A stretch of DNA of 64,000 nucleotides, from the NCBI GenBank assembly GCA_014238205.1, contig JABABM010000012.1, forward strand, positions 1 to 64,000. Reading direction: 5' to 3'. This document shows positions 26,501 through 35,074 of the stretch, piece after piece (positions within the stretch are counted from its first letter, which is position 1; each line of letters starts with the position of its first letter). Position numbers and translations under genes: made by a program. The DNA is from Phycisphaerales bacterium. Lineage in GTDB: Bacteria; Planctomycetota; Phycisphaerae; Phycisphaerales; SM1A02. The notes beneath the pieces were generated by a model. It was not told the origin of the DNA, did no database searches, and worked only from the letters and a program-made list of their open reading frames with translations.

Positions 26501-26762
26501 TTGTTCCCTCGCGATTTTCGACGACCACGACCCCAATGTCGGAGAGGATCGTGAATGGCTCAAGTGCGATCTCGATGTGGCGATTGCCTTCGAGGACCAG
26601 TCCTTCCAGCAGCACAGGCTGGTGTTCATGCTCAAGATCCATGAGATCCTGCCACGATACGCCTGGCAAGGATGGAACAGCTCTGGATTCATTCGTGGCG
26701 AATGAATCCGAAAAAAGGGCAAGAATGAGCACCAATACCGGGTGGCAGCATCTCATCTTCAT
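23508..26762 (-). CDS. Secreted metzincin-type metalloprotease with beta-helix and dockerin-like modules
   Basis: A 1084-residue protein. After the signal peptide (PVLVLILALFSDSFA) comes a propeptide-like region and then a reprolysin-like zinc protease domain with HELGHNFGTPH (334-344) and the Met-turn GTIMSYC. A beta-helix domain starts at VPSLDYPTIQSAIDETSDGD. Near the C-terminus are a GACC-type Cys motif, thrombospondin-3-like Asp-rich repeats (VPDACDIANGDSEDTDGNG) and two dockerin-like units (GDIDGSGTIGVDDLLSIIAA and NEDGIVGVDDLLIVIGGW). Starts at 26762 or 26756 are both possible; the SD sits in a tandem G-rich repeat. Peptide-bond hydrolysis outside the cell is inferred from the intact zinc motif. 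Confidence 0.88.
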   Translation of the reverse strand: MKMRCCHPVLVLILALFSDSFATNESRAVPSLPGVSWQDLMDLEHEHQPVLLEGLVLEGNRHIEIALEPFTILSDIGVVVVENREGTRFLQEEDIVHLYRGQVVGETDSQVFLAATDRHMNGFIRVRDESHHLSTGGFTPWRADHLHVTPFEGSLEDWIEQGPFCKVDEIEQPFAFARPPAQGQGNAPRGECIVVELAVDTDWEYTSNLFGGDADASAAYAMTLSAAVSEIYVTDMQVRIELTYVRTWEDDSDPYVPDGTQLGQLRDHWNDNMSSIQRDVAHLLSSPFSGGLAWLNVVCALDWAYAVSGSLQGSFPYPLEDNSHQNWDLMVVAHELGHNFGTPHTHDLGIDGCGSDPQDCSQAHLGTIMSYCHICSGGLSNIRLGFHELCQNEMYDRFADTSCDESGNCSAGFVVPSLDYPTIQSAIDETSDGDIIEILAGTYFLDATLNTQGKAIQLLGAEPDFDGNPTTIIDGGGDVRLLLCNGPASGDENATFTNLEFRNGGNTPNGGGIVIRDSSPILEFCVFSNCSADDKGGSAYIWSNSNPTFNGCTLKGGSSGSANGGEIRMEDSSATFNQCMFGDATDPNNVSESGYSGGHVSLRNCGLTTFESCTFQHGKAAQQGGSIFAQSSDVLLNGCSFLDCHALAENGGGLSLQMNSHATIQGTEFSQCSVQGSNAGSALYSDEGCNLSLSYCTISGNVADTGGAIHSEGEVSELYLSNSTLCDNSPENITGDPYTDGGGNCLAVTCDDDDGDGVPDACGPPTGACCVGSNCTITQEANCSGDWHGEDTSCGGFACSDFNFQGLAHSIIGTELVEDDDFTWSVDVYALIGPGERLDAVAGDANQQKTITTSTSFHQDPLGGPTSQSINPALFETFPELRYDSFVTIGSLDSSGDPYPENALSDIGVDWTSFESGGDLSTEDGAWFISPKDNQGEPQSFTDQDCSSQTGVLVARLTVRGDDAQVHVEALFQGRDDADVTWQSSAGHDISYDGSLDCNGNTVPDACDIANGDSEDTDGNGIPDECEGEDCTGDIDGSGTIGVDDLLSIIAAWGGSDADSDLNEDGIVGVDDLLIVIGGWGPCP

Positions 26763-26794
26763 TCCCTCATCCCCCCTCATCCCCCCTGATCCCC
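26763..26794. repeat. Tandem 10-bp G-rich repeat at the metalloprotease ribosome-binding site
   Basis: On the minus strand the unit GGGGGGATGA occurs twice in a row, flanked by degenerate copies (GGGGATCA upstream, GGGAATGA covering the start codon). The repeat supplies the purine-rich ribosome-binding sequence of the metalloprotease gene. Unit loss or gain would shift SD spacing. Confidence 0.65.
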
Positions 26795-26814
26795 AGGCTG
26801 AACACGTTGCCTGG

Positions 26815-28926
26815 TTAATCACCTCCACCACACTCGATCAGGAGTGTTCCCGATCCAGCGTCTCCTGATTCCCAGCCACCGACACGGATCGTGTATGGCT
26901 CACCTGCAACGACCGGGACCTCGAGGTACGAGGAATAGCCCCCGCAGCCGGAGCCGTCGTCATTGCATCCCAGGAAGGTGAGATTGTTGCAGTCCCAACC
27001 CTCGTAGCAGACCAGGTCGCTGTCGTAGTCGACGGTGTCACATGTACTCAGGACCAGTGTGCCGGAACATGAGGCGGTGTAGTGGAACCAGATGTCGTTG
27101 TACGTCTGGCCACCCCACTTGCACTGCGAGTGTTCATCTCCATCGGTTGTGGCGGAGACGGTCGAGAACTCGATGATGCCATCCGTTGCGAACCATGCTT
27201 CTTCGCAGTCATCGTTGTACTCGGACTGGCCACAATCAGTGCTTGCACATTCCGTGCCCTGTCCGCGGAAGATTCCACCAAGCAGGTCGCATTCGGCCTC
27301 GAGCATGTCCTGGCAGTTCTCCAGGTCGAGACAGCAGGCGCCTGGTTGCGGGCAGTTCGCCCATGAGCAGGAGGTGTCCTGTCCGTTCCAGGATCCATCC
27401 GCATCTTCACAATCAACGACTGAAACCTCCAGACACGAACCGTCCGGCAGGCAGCATGCACCCACAGGTGCGCAGGTCATGCCCCAGTCACTGATCACCA
27501 GGAGGAGATCATTGACGGTGACACAGCAGTCATCATCGACATCAGAGGCTGGACGGAAGGTGCCGTCGCCACAGGTTCCCCATTCGCTGATGACGGCAAG
27601 CAGGTCATTGACACTGACGACGTAGTCGCCATTGATGTCGGTCGGGCAGTCTCCAAGAGGCTGCTCGCAGGGGTCGATGAAGGTTCCGGTCGGGATGACG
27701 GTTGAAACAAGAACTTGCGGGTCTCCACCGGGTCGGAAGAGTCCCAGTTCAAGTTGTCCTTCAATCGGTTCGGCATTGACATCGAACCGGAAGTTGTAGA
27801 GCGAACCCCAGCGAAGCGCATTGGCGTTCGTATTCTCGCCGTAGGTCTGCGTTGCCCAGAGAACATGTCCAGTCGGTTCCACGAAGCCAGGCCAGTCGGT
27901 CCCATCGAGTACTTCGCCACTGTGGTAGTTGATATCGTGGAAGCCAACGTTCTCGATAGTCGCATTCTGCGGAATCGGAACAGAGAAGGCTCCAACAGAG
28001 CGATGGCAGTTCTGGTTGTACAACGCGTATTCGTAGCGATACATGCCGTTGCCCAGGTCCGTGACAAGCGCGGAACAGACGAGCAGGCCGTCAGCGGGAA
28101 CCATGACATCGGTTTCAACCACATTGGGATTGATCTGTTTCCAGCTTCGGATGGCAGGTTCGACATTGGTCGCACTGATATGGCTGACGGATCCGACGGA
28201 GGAGAAGTTCACTTCTCGCCATGATGCGTTGTTGAACTGGTTGCCCCAAGGAGCCTCATCCGGGCATACGTACTGACCCTCGAAGAAGTAGCGGGCGCCA
28301 TTGTTCTGTGATGGTTCGACATCGCTGTTGGCTATGACGAGGTTGCCGCGTGTGGCGCCTGGGCCACTGTTGCTCAGTCCGAAGGGGTAGGGGTATTCGC
28401 CCAGGTATGCATTCACGACTGATCGTGGCCCGCTTCCGCCCTGGTTGAGTCCTGCCCAATACGTATCAGCGCAGCCGATGCCCAGCGTGTCGCAATCCGT
28501 GCTCTGGCAAGTCCCGCACCCGGATTCGCTGAGTGCGCAGAAGGAATGCTTCAGCCAGGAGATCCCGATCTGTTCAAATCGCCCCTGCTTGAGTCGGTAG
28601 GCATTCATGGCAATCAGCGGAGCCTGGTTCGTCCCGCCATACCAGCCGGCGGGGATGTCGCCCCAATTGCATGAAATGGTGGCCATTGCATATCCACCGT
28701 AGAGCACGCCATCGCCGTTCATGTCGGCGCTGCCGTAATACTCGATGTCCTGGTAGCTGACACCGCCTGCGATGTTCCAGGCAACGATATCCGGGCCGAT
28801 CTGGCCACCCCGTGCTGGGGGCTGGCTGACGGAGTTTCCAGATGAATGGCTTGGAGCTGCAGAAGCAAGGCCCAACATGGTCAGAAGGGCGATTCCGGTC
28901 AGTGCGATACGTGCTGGTGTATTCAT
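26815..28926 (-). CDS. Large secreted protein with internal dockerin-like pair and Cys-rich repeats
   Basis: A 703-residue protein with a signal peptide (IALTGIALLTMLGLASA). Residues about 40-430 form an unrecognised domain rich in aromatic and Asn residues. Two dockerin-like units follow (about 440-510): DINGDYVVSVNDLLAVISEW and DDDCCVTVNDLLLVISDWG. Then come two Cys-rich units (PVGACCLPDGSC and QPGACCLDLENC). The C-terminal ~110 residues resemble a PPC-type beta-sandwich (NDIWFHYTASCSGTLVLSTC, PYTIRVGG). Here the dockerin-like pair is internal, unlike in the sister proteins. It lies 52 bases upstream of the metalloprotease and is probably co-transcribed. Function unknown. Confidence 0.82.
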   Translation of the reverse strand: MNTPARIALTGIALLTMLGLASAAPSHSSGNSVSQPPARGGQIGPDIVAWNIAGGVSYQDIEYYGSADMNGDGVLYGGYAMATISCNWGDIPAGWYGGTNQAPLIAMNAYRLKQGRFEQIGISWLKHSFCALSESGCGTCQSTDCDTLGIGCADTYWAGLNQGGSGPRSVVNAYLGEYPYPFGLSNSGPGATRGNLVIANSDVEPSQNNGARYFFEGQYVCPDEAPWGNQFNNASWREVNFSSVGSVSHISATNVEPAIRSWKQINPNVVETDVMVPADGLLVCSALVTDLGNGMYRYEYALYNQNCHRSVGAFSVPIPQNATIENVGFHDINYHSGEVLDGTDWPGFVEPTGHVLWATQTYGENTNANALRWGSLYNFRFDVNAEPIEGQLELGLFRPGGDPQVLVSTVIPTGTFIDPCEQPLGDCPTDINGDYVVSVNDLLAVISEWGTCGDGTFRPASDVDDDCCVTVNDLLLVISDWGMTCAPVGACCLPDGSCLEVSVVDCEDADGSWNGQDTSCSWANCPQPGACCLDLENCQDMLEAECDLLGGIFRGQGTECASTDCGQSEYNDDCEEAWFATDGIIEFSTVSATTDGDEHSQCKWGGQTYNDIWFHYTASCSGTLVLSTCDTVDYDSDLVCYEGWDCNNLTFLGCNDDGSGCGGYSSYLEVPVVAGEPYTIRVGGWESGDAGSGTLLIECGGGD

Positions 28927-29098
28927 CTCATCAATGTAGTTGGACTGGATATTCGTGCAACCAGAAAGAGTTGATATTCATCACTGAAGGGGCTGTTAGG
29001 CGACTTTTGGTGGTCTCAAGGTCCGAATACGTCACACAAATCGGAATCGGCCGCATAGGGGGGTCGCATCTGACTATCTCGTTGAAAGGAGCACTTCG

Positions 29099-31624
29099 AT
29101 GCGCAGGAGACTCTACGAAAACTTGACGATATGTGGGCTTGTCATGGCCGGGGCATGTACTGCACCAGCCATGTCGGACATCTTCAATTCCCTTGAGGAC
29201 CAGTTCCTCCACGCAGAAGGATCTGGCGAGGGCGATGGAGCATTCATGATGGACATCGACGGAGATTGGGCTGTACTTGCCCGTCCCGATCGCGTGGACA
29301 TCTACCGCCTTTCAGGTACCCGGTGGGTATACCACGAACAGGTGAGTTTGCCGGAGGATGTCGGCGTCATTGGCGATGTTGATCTCTCGGGTGAACTGCT
29401 TGCCGTTTCAACCCCGAAACAATCCCTGGGTGACCAGTCGCCGGAGATGGATGGCGCCGTACACATCTACAAGCGAACGGCCACGGATGACTCGGAAAGC
29501 TGGTCATATCACCAGCGGGTAGATCGTGGGGATGAGCATGGCACCAAGGGTCGATTTGGCGATCTCCAGGCTGTTGCACTTGATGGCGACACCCTGATGG
29601 TGGGCAAGCCCAAGGAAAGCAGCAAGTATCGCGACACCCATGTCTTCGAACTCGATGGCGATGGTTACTTTGCAAAGGTCCAGACGATCCAGGATATCGG
29701 GGGCGAGCGGCTTGATATCTCCGGCAGGTGGGGCGTCGCTGTTGGAGCTGGCCTTCTCAGGAATGCCCAGGACCACTGGTTGAGCCACAAGGAGACTGCG
29801 AATACACCCAAGGGCGCACTTGACGTCCAGATGGGTCCGACGAAAAACAAGGGTGGCTTTGCTGTCAAGAATGACCTTGTCTGGAAGCAGAAGAGCAATG
29901 GGCAATGGACACAGTATGCCCAGTTGGAAGACGCAGACGGACAGCCGGTCAATGGTCCTTCTCGTATCGATGGTGAGTGCATTATCGTTGGCGATTCACA
30001 GTGGGGCGATGGAACCATTGGCAGGGCACTGCTGTTCAAACGGAAGGCAAACTCCAACAGTTGGGAGCATGTCGAAACACTGAATGCTTCTGCAGCAGAT
30101 TCCGATTCGCAGTACGGTTCCTCGGTTGCCATTGGCGGCGACTGGTGCCTGACGGCAGGCAATGATGATCATGTTCTTGCGCACCGCAGGGGCTCGAAGT
30201 CAAATGCACCAAGCATGCAGTTGACCGAGTTGACTGATCCTTCGCCGGCCGCTTACGAGGAGTTCGGTGCCAGTGTCGCAATCAGTCGCGAATGGGCCGT
30301 TGCAGGAATGCCAGGCACCGGGTTCTTTGAATCCAGGAGCAGCTGGAATACCAACAACCCCGGTGCCATAGCCGTGTACAAGCGGAATGGACTTGGTGAA
30401 ACGCAGGGCATGTGGGCAGTTCCCGACTGGTCAGCTGGTACGGAAATAACTCCACCAAACATAATCCTTTCACGACGCCTCGGCACGAAGGTCGCGATCA
30501 GCAACCCCGATGAGGGAAGCCCGATCATCGTGGCATCTGCACCTCCCGCGGTATGGGAAAATGGATGGCAAGGCGAGGGCGAGGTGTTCGTATGGACGCT
30601 CCAGGAGGACGACACGTGGTCCCCTACGCCCGAGTTGCTTCTGCCTGATGATCCCGGTGAGTTCGGCCTGAGCGACAAGTTCGGCGAAGCCATAGCCGTC
30701 TTCGGCAGTGGCGACAACGGACATGCTGCCTGGATCGCAGTGAGTTCGGTCGACAAGCAGATCCAGCCTGGTCCGGTGAAAAGTGGCGTCATCGACATCT
30801 TTGCAAAGTCAGATGAAGGTTTCGCGCACATCTCCCAGGTATCCCTTCCTGGACAGACCGAGCACCTTGGTCGATCGTTGTCCCTGGCAGCGAGGGACGG
30901 ACTTCTGTACCTGTTTGCGACGGATGACAGTGGGCAGGGCACCTTCACATGGACGAGCGACGATGAAGGTGCTACATGGTCCTTCTCTACGGAGTTGTCA
31001 ACGGACGAGGCTCTGGCATCTTCGATCATCGATGCTGCATCAAATGATGGATCCAGCCTCGGGATCACGGTCGGTGATGGCTTGATGTCAGCGAAGGCGA
31101 TCTCGGGACACAAGGGCGGTCGTTACTGGGTTGCCACGGGTGATGCCGATGGTGCCGAGGGATACCAGGTCCGGCTCGAGGAACGCGTGCTTGGCAGCCA
31201 GGCGGCGATGGCTCACGGATACCCATCGAGGGACGCCAATGTTCAGGGTGTCGAATTCGTCGCGACTTCGATGCTCGGTCAGTCCATCGACATCGCCTCA
31301 GCGGATGGTACGCCACGAATGATCGTCGGTGCGCCTGGTGAGGGTGCCACGGATGGGCGCGTGTATGTCTACGAGCCGTGGACGCTGGACCTCAGCGGGT
31401 ACAGGAATCCACTGGACATCATCAATCTCATCGATCTTCTTGAGGATCCGCATCACTACGATATCGATCGGTACGACTTGACGGATGACCATCGAATCAC
31501 GGCAGAGGATCTCTTCTTGTTCATGCAGGAGCCCGAGCCGGTTCCTTCAAAGAAGGCCGGAAAGGCGACGAACAAGTCCAAGAAGAAGTCCAGGAAGTCC
31601 AAGCGTAAGAAGCGACGCAGGTAA
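29099..31624 (+). CDS. Secreted FG-GAP-like beta-propeller protein with basic C-terminal tail
   Basis: An 841-residue protein with a signal peptide (NLTICGLVMAGACTAPAMS). Repeats such as FGASVAISREWAVAGMPGTG, YGSSVAIGGDWCLTAG and LGQSIDIASADGTPRMIVGA match the FG-GAP pattern of integrin-alpha-like propellers. A degenerate EF-hand/dockerin-like segment (DRYDLTDDHRITAEDLFLFM) lies near 775-805, followed by a very basic tail (KSKKKSRKSKRKKRRR). The start has an AAGGAG SD, 8-base spacing. It is divergent from the 28926 gene across 172 bases, and a strong terminator follows. Cell-surface adhesion or matrix binding is a guess. Confidence 0.8.
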   Translation: MRRRLYENLTICGLVMAGACTAPAMSDIFNSLEDQFLHAEGSGEGDGAFMMDIDGDWAVLARPDRVDIYRLSGTRWVYHEQVSLPEDVGVIGDVDLSGELLAVSTPKQSLGDQSPEMDGAVHIYKRTATDDSESWSYHQRVDRGDEHGTKGRFGDLQAVALDGDTLMVGKPKESSKYRDTHVFELDGDGYFAKVQTIQDIGGERLDISGRWGVAVGAGLLRNAQDHWLSHKETANTPKGALDVQMGPTKNKGGFAVKNDLVWKQKSNGQWTQYAQLEDADGQPVNGPSRIDGECIIVGDSQWGDGTIGRALLFKRKANSNSWEHVETLNASAADSDSQYGSSVAIGGDWCLTAGNDDHVLAHRRGSKSNAPSMQLTELTDPSPAAYEEFGASVAISREWAVAGMPGTGFFESRSSWNTNNPGAIAVYKRNGLGETQGMWAVPDWSAGTEITPPNIILSRRLGTKVAISNPDEGSPIIVASAPPAVWENGWQGEGEVFVWTLQEDDTWSPTPELLLPDDPGEFGLSDKFGEAIAVFGSGDNGHAAWIAVSSVDKQIQPGPVKSGVIDIFAKSDEGFAHISQVSLPGQTEHLGRSLSLAARDGLLYLFATDDSGQGTFTWTSDDEGATWSFSTELSTDEALASSIIDAASNDGSSLGITVGDGLMSAKAISGHKGGRYWVATGDADGAEGYQVRLEERVLGSQAAMAHGYPSRDANVQGVEFVATSMLGQSIDIASADGTPRMIVGAPGEGATDGRVYVYEPWTLDLSGYRNPLDIINLIDLLEDPHHYDIDRYDLTDDHRITAEDLFLFMQEPEPVPSKKAGKATNKSKKKSRKSKRKKRRR

Positions 31625-31652
31625 TCCTGCCTCTTCGGATCCTTTCACGGGT

Positions 31653-31683
31653 CCCCGGCCTGCGGGCCGGGGGCCTGTTTTAA
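31653..31683 (+). terminator. Intrinsic terminator after the FG-GAP-like gene
   Basis: An 8-bp GC-only stem CCCCGGCC/GGCCGGGG with loop TGCG (31653-31672), followed by GCCTGTTTTAA. It lies between two convergent genes. Confidence 0.8.
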
Positions 31684-31698
31684 TTCACGATTGTCTGA

Positions 31699-32571
31699 TC
31701 ACTGGCTGAGGCGGCCCGGCAGCATGATGTCGCGAAAGAAGATGTAGTCCGGGCTGGCAATGGAGGTATCTCCTCCGCCGACCAGGTCGTCTCCAAGCTG
31801 CTTGTAATCCGAGAGGGCGTAGGTGTAGGTCGATCCGTCCATGTAGGCAAGGTGAACCTTCCCAGGGTCCCAGTTGATGGCCGGAGCATCTTCCCAGTAG
31901 GGAATGAAGACGCCGGTGCCGGTGCCCGGGTGCACGAGGAACCCATGCAGGTTGTTCACTACGTTTCCATTGTTGTCATGGTTTTCCTCGATGATGCAGC
32001 CCATGGTTCTCGATGGTTGCCGTATCCCCGTCAGGGTTGGACACGGGGTGTAGTTGGTGCCGAAGTAGGGAGGTGGAGTGACGGTTCCATACGTGGAGTT
32101 GTCATCTGCTCCCTTGTTCACCCCGACGAACGAATTCAGCGAGTAACTTCGCAGCCTTAATGTGGGATCCAGCGGCGACTTGTAGATATCAGCGTTTCCG
32201 ATGTAGTCCCAGGCAGCGCCTTCATTGAGAGCTTCCAGAGTTCCCCAGCCCGTGCTGGAGTCGATGTTGCCGGGATCAGAATAGACATAGTCCCGGACCC
32301 ACATCCTCTCTCGAGCTTCGTCGTTGAGATCGCCGTTGAACAAGAGGTCTTCGTTTCGTGGGTGCAGCAGGCGGCCCTTGTTGTCCAGAGCGAACGTGTT
32401 GTTCGCCTTGACGATCTGTCCCTGGTTCGACAGGTCAACCGTTGCCTGAGCTGTGTTCTGGACACTGCTGAGTGACACGATCAGGAAGGACAGGAGCAGG
32501 CCCATGACCGAGATCACGACCATGAGCTCGGTCAGGGTGAATCCAGTGCGGCGATGATGAGGAAATGACAT
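31699..32571 (-). CDS. Type IV pilin-like/pseudopilin protein
   Basis: A 290-residue protein with a class III signal: a short basic leader and GFTLTELMVVISVMGLLLSF (residues 10-29), i.e. the prepilin peptidase site G/F with Glu+5. The rest is a globular domain with LSNQGQIVKANNTFALDNKG and a late GKVHLAYMDGSTYTYALSD segment, which resembles the C-terminal region of planctomycete DUF1559-type pseudopilins without matching clearly. It probably enters a type II secretion or type IV pilus-like fibre. The ATG at 32571 has GGAG 10 bases upstream. Confidence 0.82.
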   Translation of the reverse strand: MSFPHHRRTGFTLTELMVVISVMGLLLSFLIVSLSSVQNTAQATVDLSNQGQIVKANNTFALDNKGRLLHPRNEDLLFNGDLNDEARERMWVRDYVYSDPGNIDSSTGWGTLEALNEGAAWDYIGNADIYKSPLDPTLRLRSYSLNSFVGVNKGADDNSTYGTVTPPPYFGTNYTPCPTLTGIRQPSRTMGCIIEENHDNNGNVVNNLHGFLVHPGTGTGVFIPYWEDAPAINWDPGKVHLAYMDGSTYTYALSDYKQLGDDLVGGGDTSIASPDYIFFRDIMLPGRLSQ

Positions 32572-32672
32572 TCAGGACAAACTCCAGAAGGGCCTTCTGG
32601 CCCATTGGAAGCATACCCCTCGCTGCATGTCGCGGACATGCAAAAGGAGAAAGAGCCTTTGAAAGGAGTTCT

Positions 32673-32912
32673 TCAGGCGTTTTCCGACCAGTCGAAGAGC
32701 GAGAGCATGACCATGAGCACGAGTCCTGCGCCGAGGATCATCAAGGGAATGTTGTCAGGTGATATCGAGATGGTGCCGTCTTCTGCTTTCTGGATCGTAT
32801 CAGGCACGAACAGTATCCAGACCGCTCCTGTGCAGATCAGGAGGGAGGATGCCTCTCCGAGCAGGCTTGTGGGTTTTGTCTTTGGTTTCTTCGCAGTTTT
32901 TTTCTTGGCCAT
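32673..32912 (-). CDS. Small membrane protein with basic N-terminus, hypothetical
   Basis: A 79-residue protein. The N-terminus is strongly basic (AKKKTAKKPKTKPT); two membrane helices follow (LLICTGAVWILFV and LMILGAGLVLMVMLSLF) with a 20-residue polar loop between. GGAG lies 9 bases before the ATG. No family is recognised. The basic head followed by two helices suggests a small inner-membrane protein, perhaps nucleic-acid or phospholipid contacting. Confidence 0.65.
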   Translation of the reverse strand: MAKKKTAKKPKTKPTSLLGEASSLLICTGAVWILFVPDTIQKAEDGTISISPDNIPLMILGAGLVLMVMLSLFDWSENA

Positions 32913-33133
32913 CGTTTGAGGCTCCAGTGTGGGACAGTGGCGAGGAGAAATCAGCCTGTGTTCATTCTAGGGTTTCATCTGCCACGTTGCATGAAGGCAT
33001 GCAAGCAGTGATGCCACCACGTCTTGCATTCTGGAGGTATTCCCGGGTTCGATGTGCCTGTGCACGGTTGACCGACCTTCGGCAACTTCGTAGGGTTCGT
33101 GGCGATTCCGTCTTGTCGCACAGGAGCCTGTGA

Positions 33134-33874
33134 ATGTCGTCGAAGAAGTTGAAGAACGCCGAGGCCGACATGCTGACACACATCGGAATACGCGGGCTCT
33201 ATGACTACCTCCAGGGTCGTTCGCTGCCCCTGATGATCTCACTGTTCCTGCTGCTCCTCTTCTATCCACTCTTCGAGGATCCTGCGAACGAGTTGCCCAG
33301 TTGGCCGGCCCGGATCCTCTTCTCGATCATCCCGATCATCGGGGTGCTGTCACTCCATCCCCGCCGGTGGTCGTTGTATTTCGTACTTGGGCTGGGGGCA
33401 GTCGTATTCGTGATGGAGTGGCTTCCGTTCGGAATGCTGGAGAAGCGGCCGAACGCCGTGGTCTGGATCGAGTCGATCACTGCGATCGTATTCTTCAGTT
33501 TCTGCACGGTACTCATCATCAGATCCGTGTTCATCAGGAATGATCTGAAGGACCATCCCGTGTACGGAGGAATCACGGCATACCTCCTGATGGGGATGAC
33601 ATTTGCGATCATCTACAGCCTGATCAATGAGTTTGACGACAGCGCATTCCACGTGCACGATGCGCTTGTTCGCGAAGACATGCTTCCATGGGGAGACCTG
33701 TTGTATTTCAGTTTCGCGACGTTGACGACTCTTGGATATGGGGATGTCACTCCACTGAACTCGTTTGCCAGGGCGTTGTCCGTTCTCGAAGCGGTTGCAG
33801 GAGTTCTGTACGTCGCGGTCCTGATTTCGCAGTTGATTCTGTCGCCATCTCTGCGAGATCAGCTCAGGAAATGA
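33134..33874 (+). CDS. Potassium channel protein (ion_trans_2 type)
   Basis: A 246-residue membrane protein with about six helices. The last two flank a pore loop with the K+ selectivity filter: FSFATLTTLGYGDVTPLN, with TLGYGD at 199-204. There is no arginine-rich voltage-sensor helix and no C-terminal RCK/TrkA domain; the protein ends soon after the last helix. It is probably a simple tetrameric K+ channel. An AGGAG SD lies 8 bases before the ATG. It converges on the DDAH gene with 3 bases between. Confidence 0.9.
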   Translation: MSSKKLKNAEADMLTHIGIRGLYDYLQGRSLPLMISLFLLLLFYPLFEDPANELPSWPARILFSIIPIIGVLSLHPRRWSLYFVLGLGAVVFVMEWLPFGMLEKRPNAVVWIESITAIVFFSFCTVLIIRSVFIRNDLKDHPVYGGITAYLLMGMTFAIIYSLINEFDDSAFHVHDALVREDMLPWGDLLYFSFATLTTLGYGDVTPLNSFARALSVLEAVAGVLYVAVLISQLILSPSLRDQLRK

Positions 33875-33877
33875 ACG

Positions 33878-34657
33878 TCAACCCACGTCTTCGAAGACGA
33901 TGCTGCAGCAGGTGATGTCACCCTCGGCCTTGCCCAGTTCCGACATGTCGACCCAGTGGACAGTGCAGCCTGCTTCGATGAGTCGCTGGTTCGTCTTGGG
34001 GTGATGCCCAGCTAGCAGCGTGTCTCCAAGGCGGACGACATTGCCGCCATGGGGTTCGCTGGGATCGACTTCTATGATCTTGACATCTCCAAAGCCGGAA
34101 GGGTCGACCCAATCCGGATTGCAGAGAATCGCATGATCGCCGATGGCGGTAGCGCCGGACTTCAGGTGAAGGCAGTCATCGACGGGCAGGATCACAAGTT
34201 CCATTCCGGCCCGTTCCAGGTGCATCCCGAGCTGGTCAAGTCCCTTGGTATTCGATCGTGTACTTCGACCAGCAAAGACCTTGTGGCCCATCCAGAGCAG
34301 GTCGCCGCCATCAACGGTTCCGGGATCCTCGATGGAGACGATGTCGCGATACCTGGAGACGACATTGATCACGCTCTCGGATTCACCCCTGCGGGTGGGG
34401 GCCCCTGATCGGAGTGCGACTGCGACCGTCGGAAGGACCAGGGCCATGTCCTCGACGAACACGGAGTCTGGATGTTCATCAAGCGAATCCAGTTTCAACA
34501 AGGTGCAGCCAAGTGATTCCAGGGCGGCATCACAGTCGGCATGTTGCTTTCTCGCGAGATCGACGTCGATCGGCGACCTGTCGAGATGCGTCAATTGACA
34601 GTCGGCGATTGAATCTGGAATCGGACGGGTGATCGCGTATCGGGTCAAACGTGACAC
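33878..34657 (-). CDS. Dimethylarginine dimethylaminohydrolase-like protein (DDAH)
   Basis: A 259-residue amidinotransferase-fold protein. DDAH landmarks are PDSVFVEDMALVLP, GTVDGGDLLWMG, LHLKSGATAIGDHAILCNP with the catalytic His region, and a C-terminal Cys in GDITCCSIVF. The family hydrolyses methylated arginines to citrulline; some bacterial members instead act on other guanidino compounds. The GTG at 34657 is taken as start because GGAGG sits 6 bases upstream; the open frame above it is antisense to the divergent gene. The 55-base divergent gap probably carries both promoters. Confidence 0.9.
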   Translation of the reverse strand: MSRLTRYAITRPIPDSIADCQLTHLDRSPIDVDLARKQHADCDAALESLGCTLLKLDSLDEHPDSVFVEDMALVLPTVAVALRSGAPTRRGESESVINVVSRYRDIVSIEDPGTVDGGDLLWMGHKVFAGRSTRSNTKGLDQLGMHLERAGMELVILPVDDCLHLKSGATAIGDHAILCNPDWVDPSGFGDVKIIEVDPSEPHGGNVVRLGDTLLAGHHPKTNQRLIEAGCTVHWVDMSELGKAEGDITCCSIVFEDVG

Positions 34658-34712
34658 GGTTGGCCTCCATTGTCGTACACTCGCGCAGTCCCGTACCACG
34701 GAGGAATGTCCC

Positions 34713-35063
34713 ATGCTCGTTGTCGTCAAGATAATTGTCAATGCCCTGCTCATTACGGGCATCACGGAACTGACCAAGCGAAACATCATTGCCGCCGCGT
34801 TGATCGGCGCGCTGCCGATCGTCACGATCCTGGCGATGATATGGATGCATGTCGAAGGGCAGGAGCACAAGAAGATCGCCGAGTACTCCATGGCGACCTT
34901 CTGGCTGGTTCTTCCGACGCTGCCGATGTTCCTTGTCTATCCCTGGCTTTCAGGCAAGGGGGTGGGATTCTGGCCTGCACTGCTGCTGTCCACCCTGGTC
35001 ATGCTTCTGCTCTACGGGGGGCTCGCCCTCTACATGTACATGCAGCAGGGGCAGCAGGCCTGA
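34713..35063 (+). CDS. DUF3147-like membrane protein
   Basis: A 116-residue protein with four predicted membrane helices. The opening LVVVKIIVNALLITGITELT, then KRN, a central polar KKIAEYSMATFWLVLPTLPM and a last helix match my recollection of DUF3147. Function unknown. The ATG at 34713 has GGAGG 8 bases upstream. It is divergent from DDAH and convergent with the SOD gene, 11 bases away. Confidence 0.72.
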   Translation: MLVVVKIIVNALLITGITELTKRNIIAAALIGALPIVTILAMIWMHVEGQEHKKIAEYSMATFWLVLPTLPMFLVYPWLSGKGVGFWPALLLSTLVMLLLYGGLALYMYMQQGQQA

Positions 35064-35074
35064 GCAGCCTGGGT

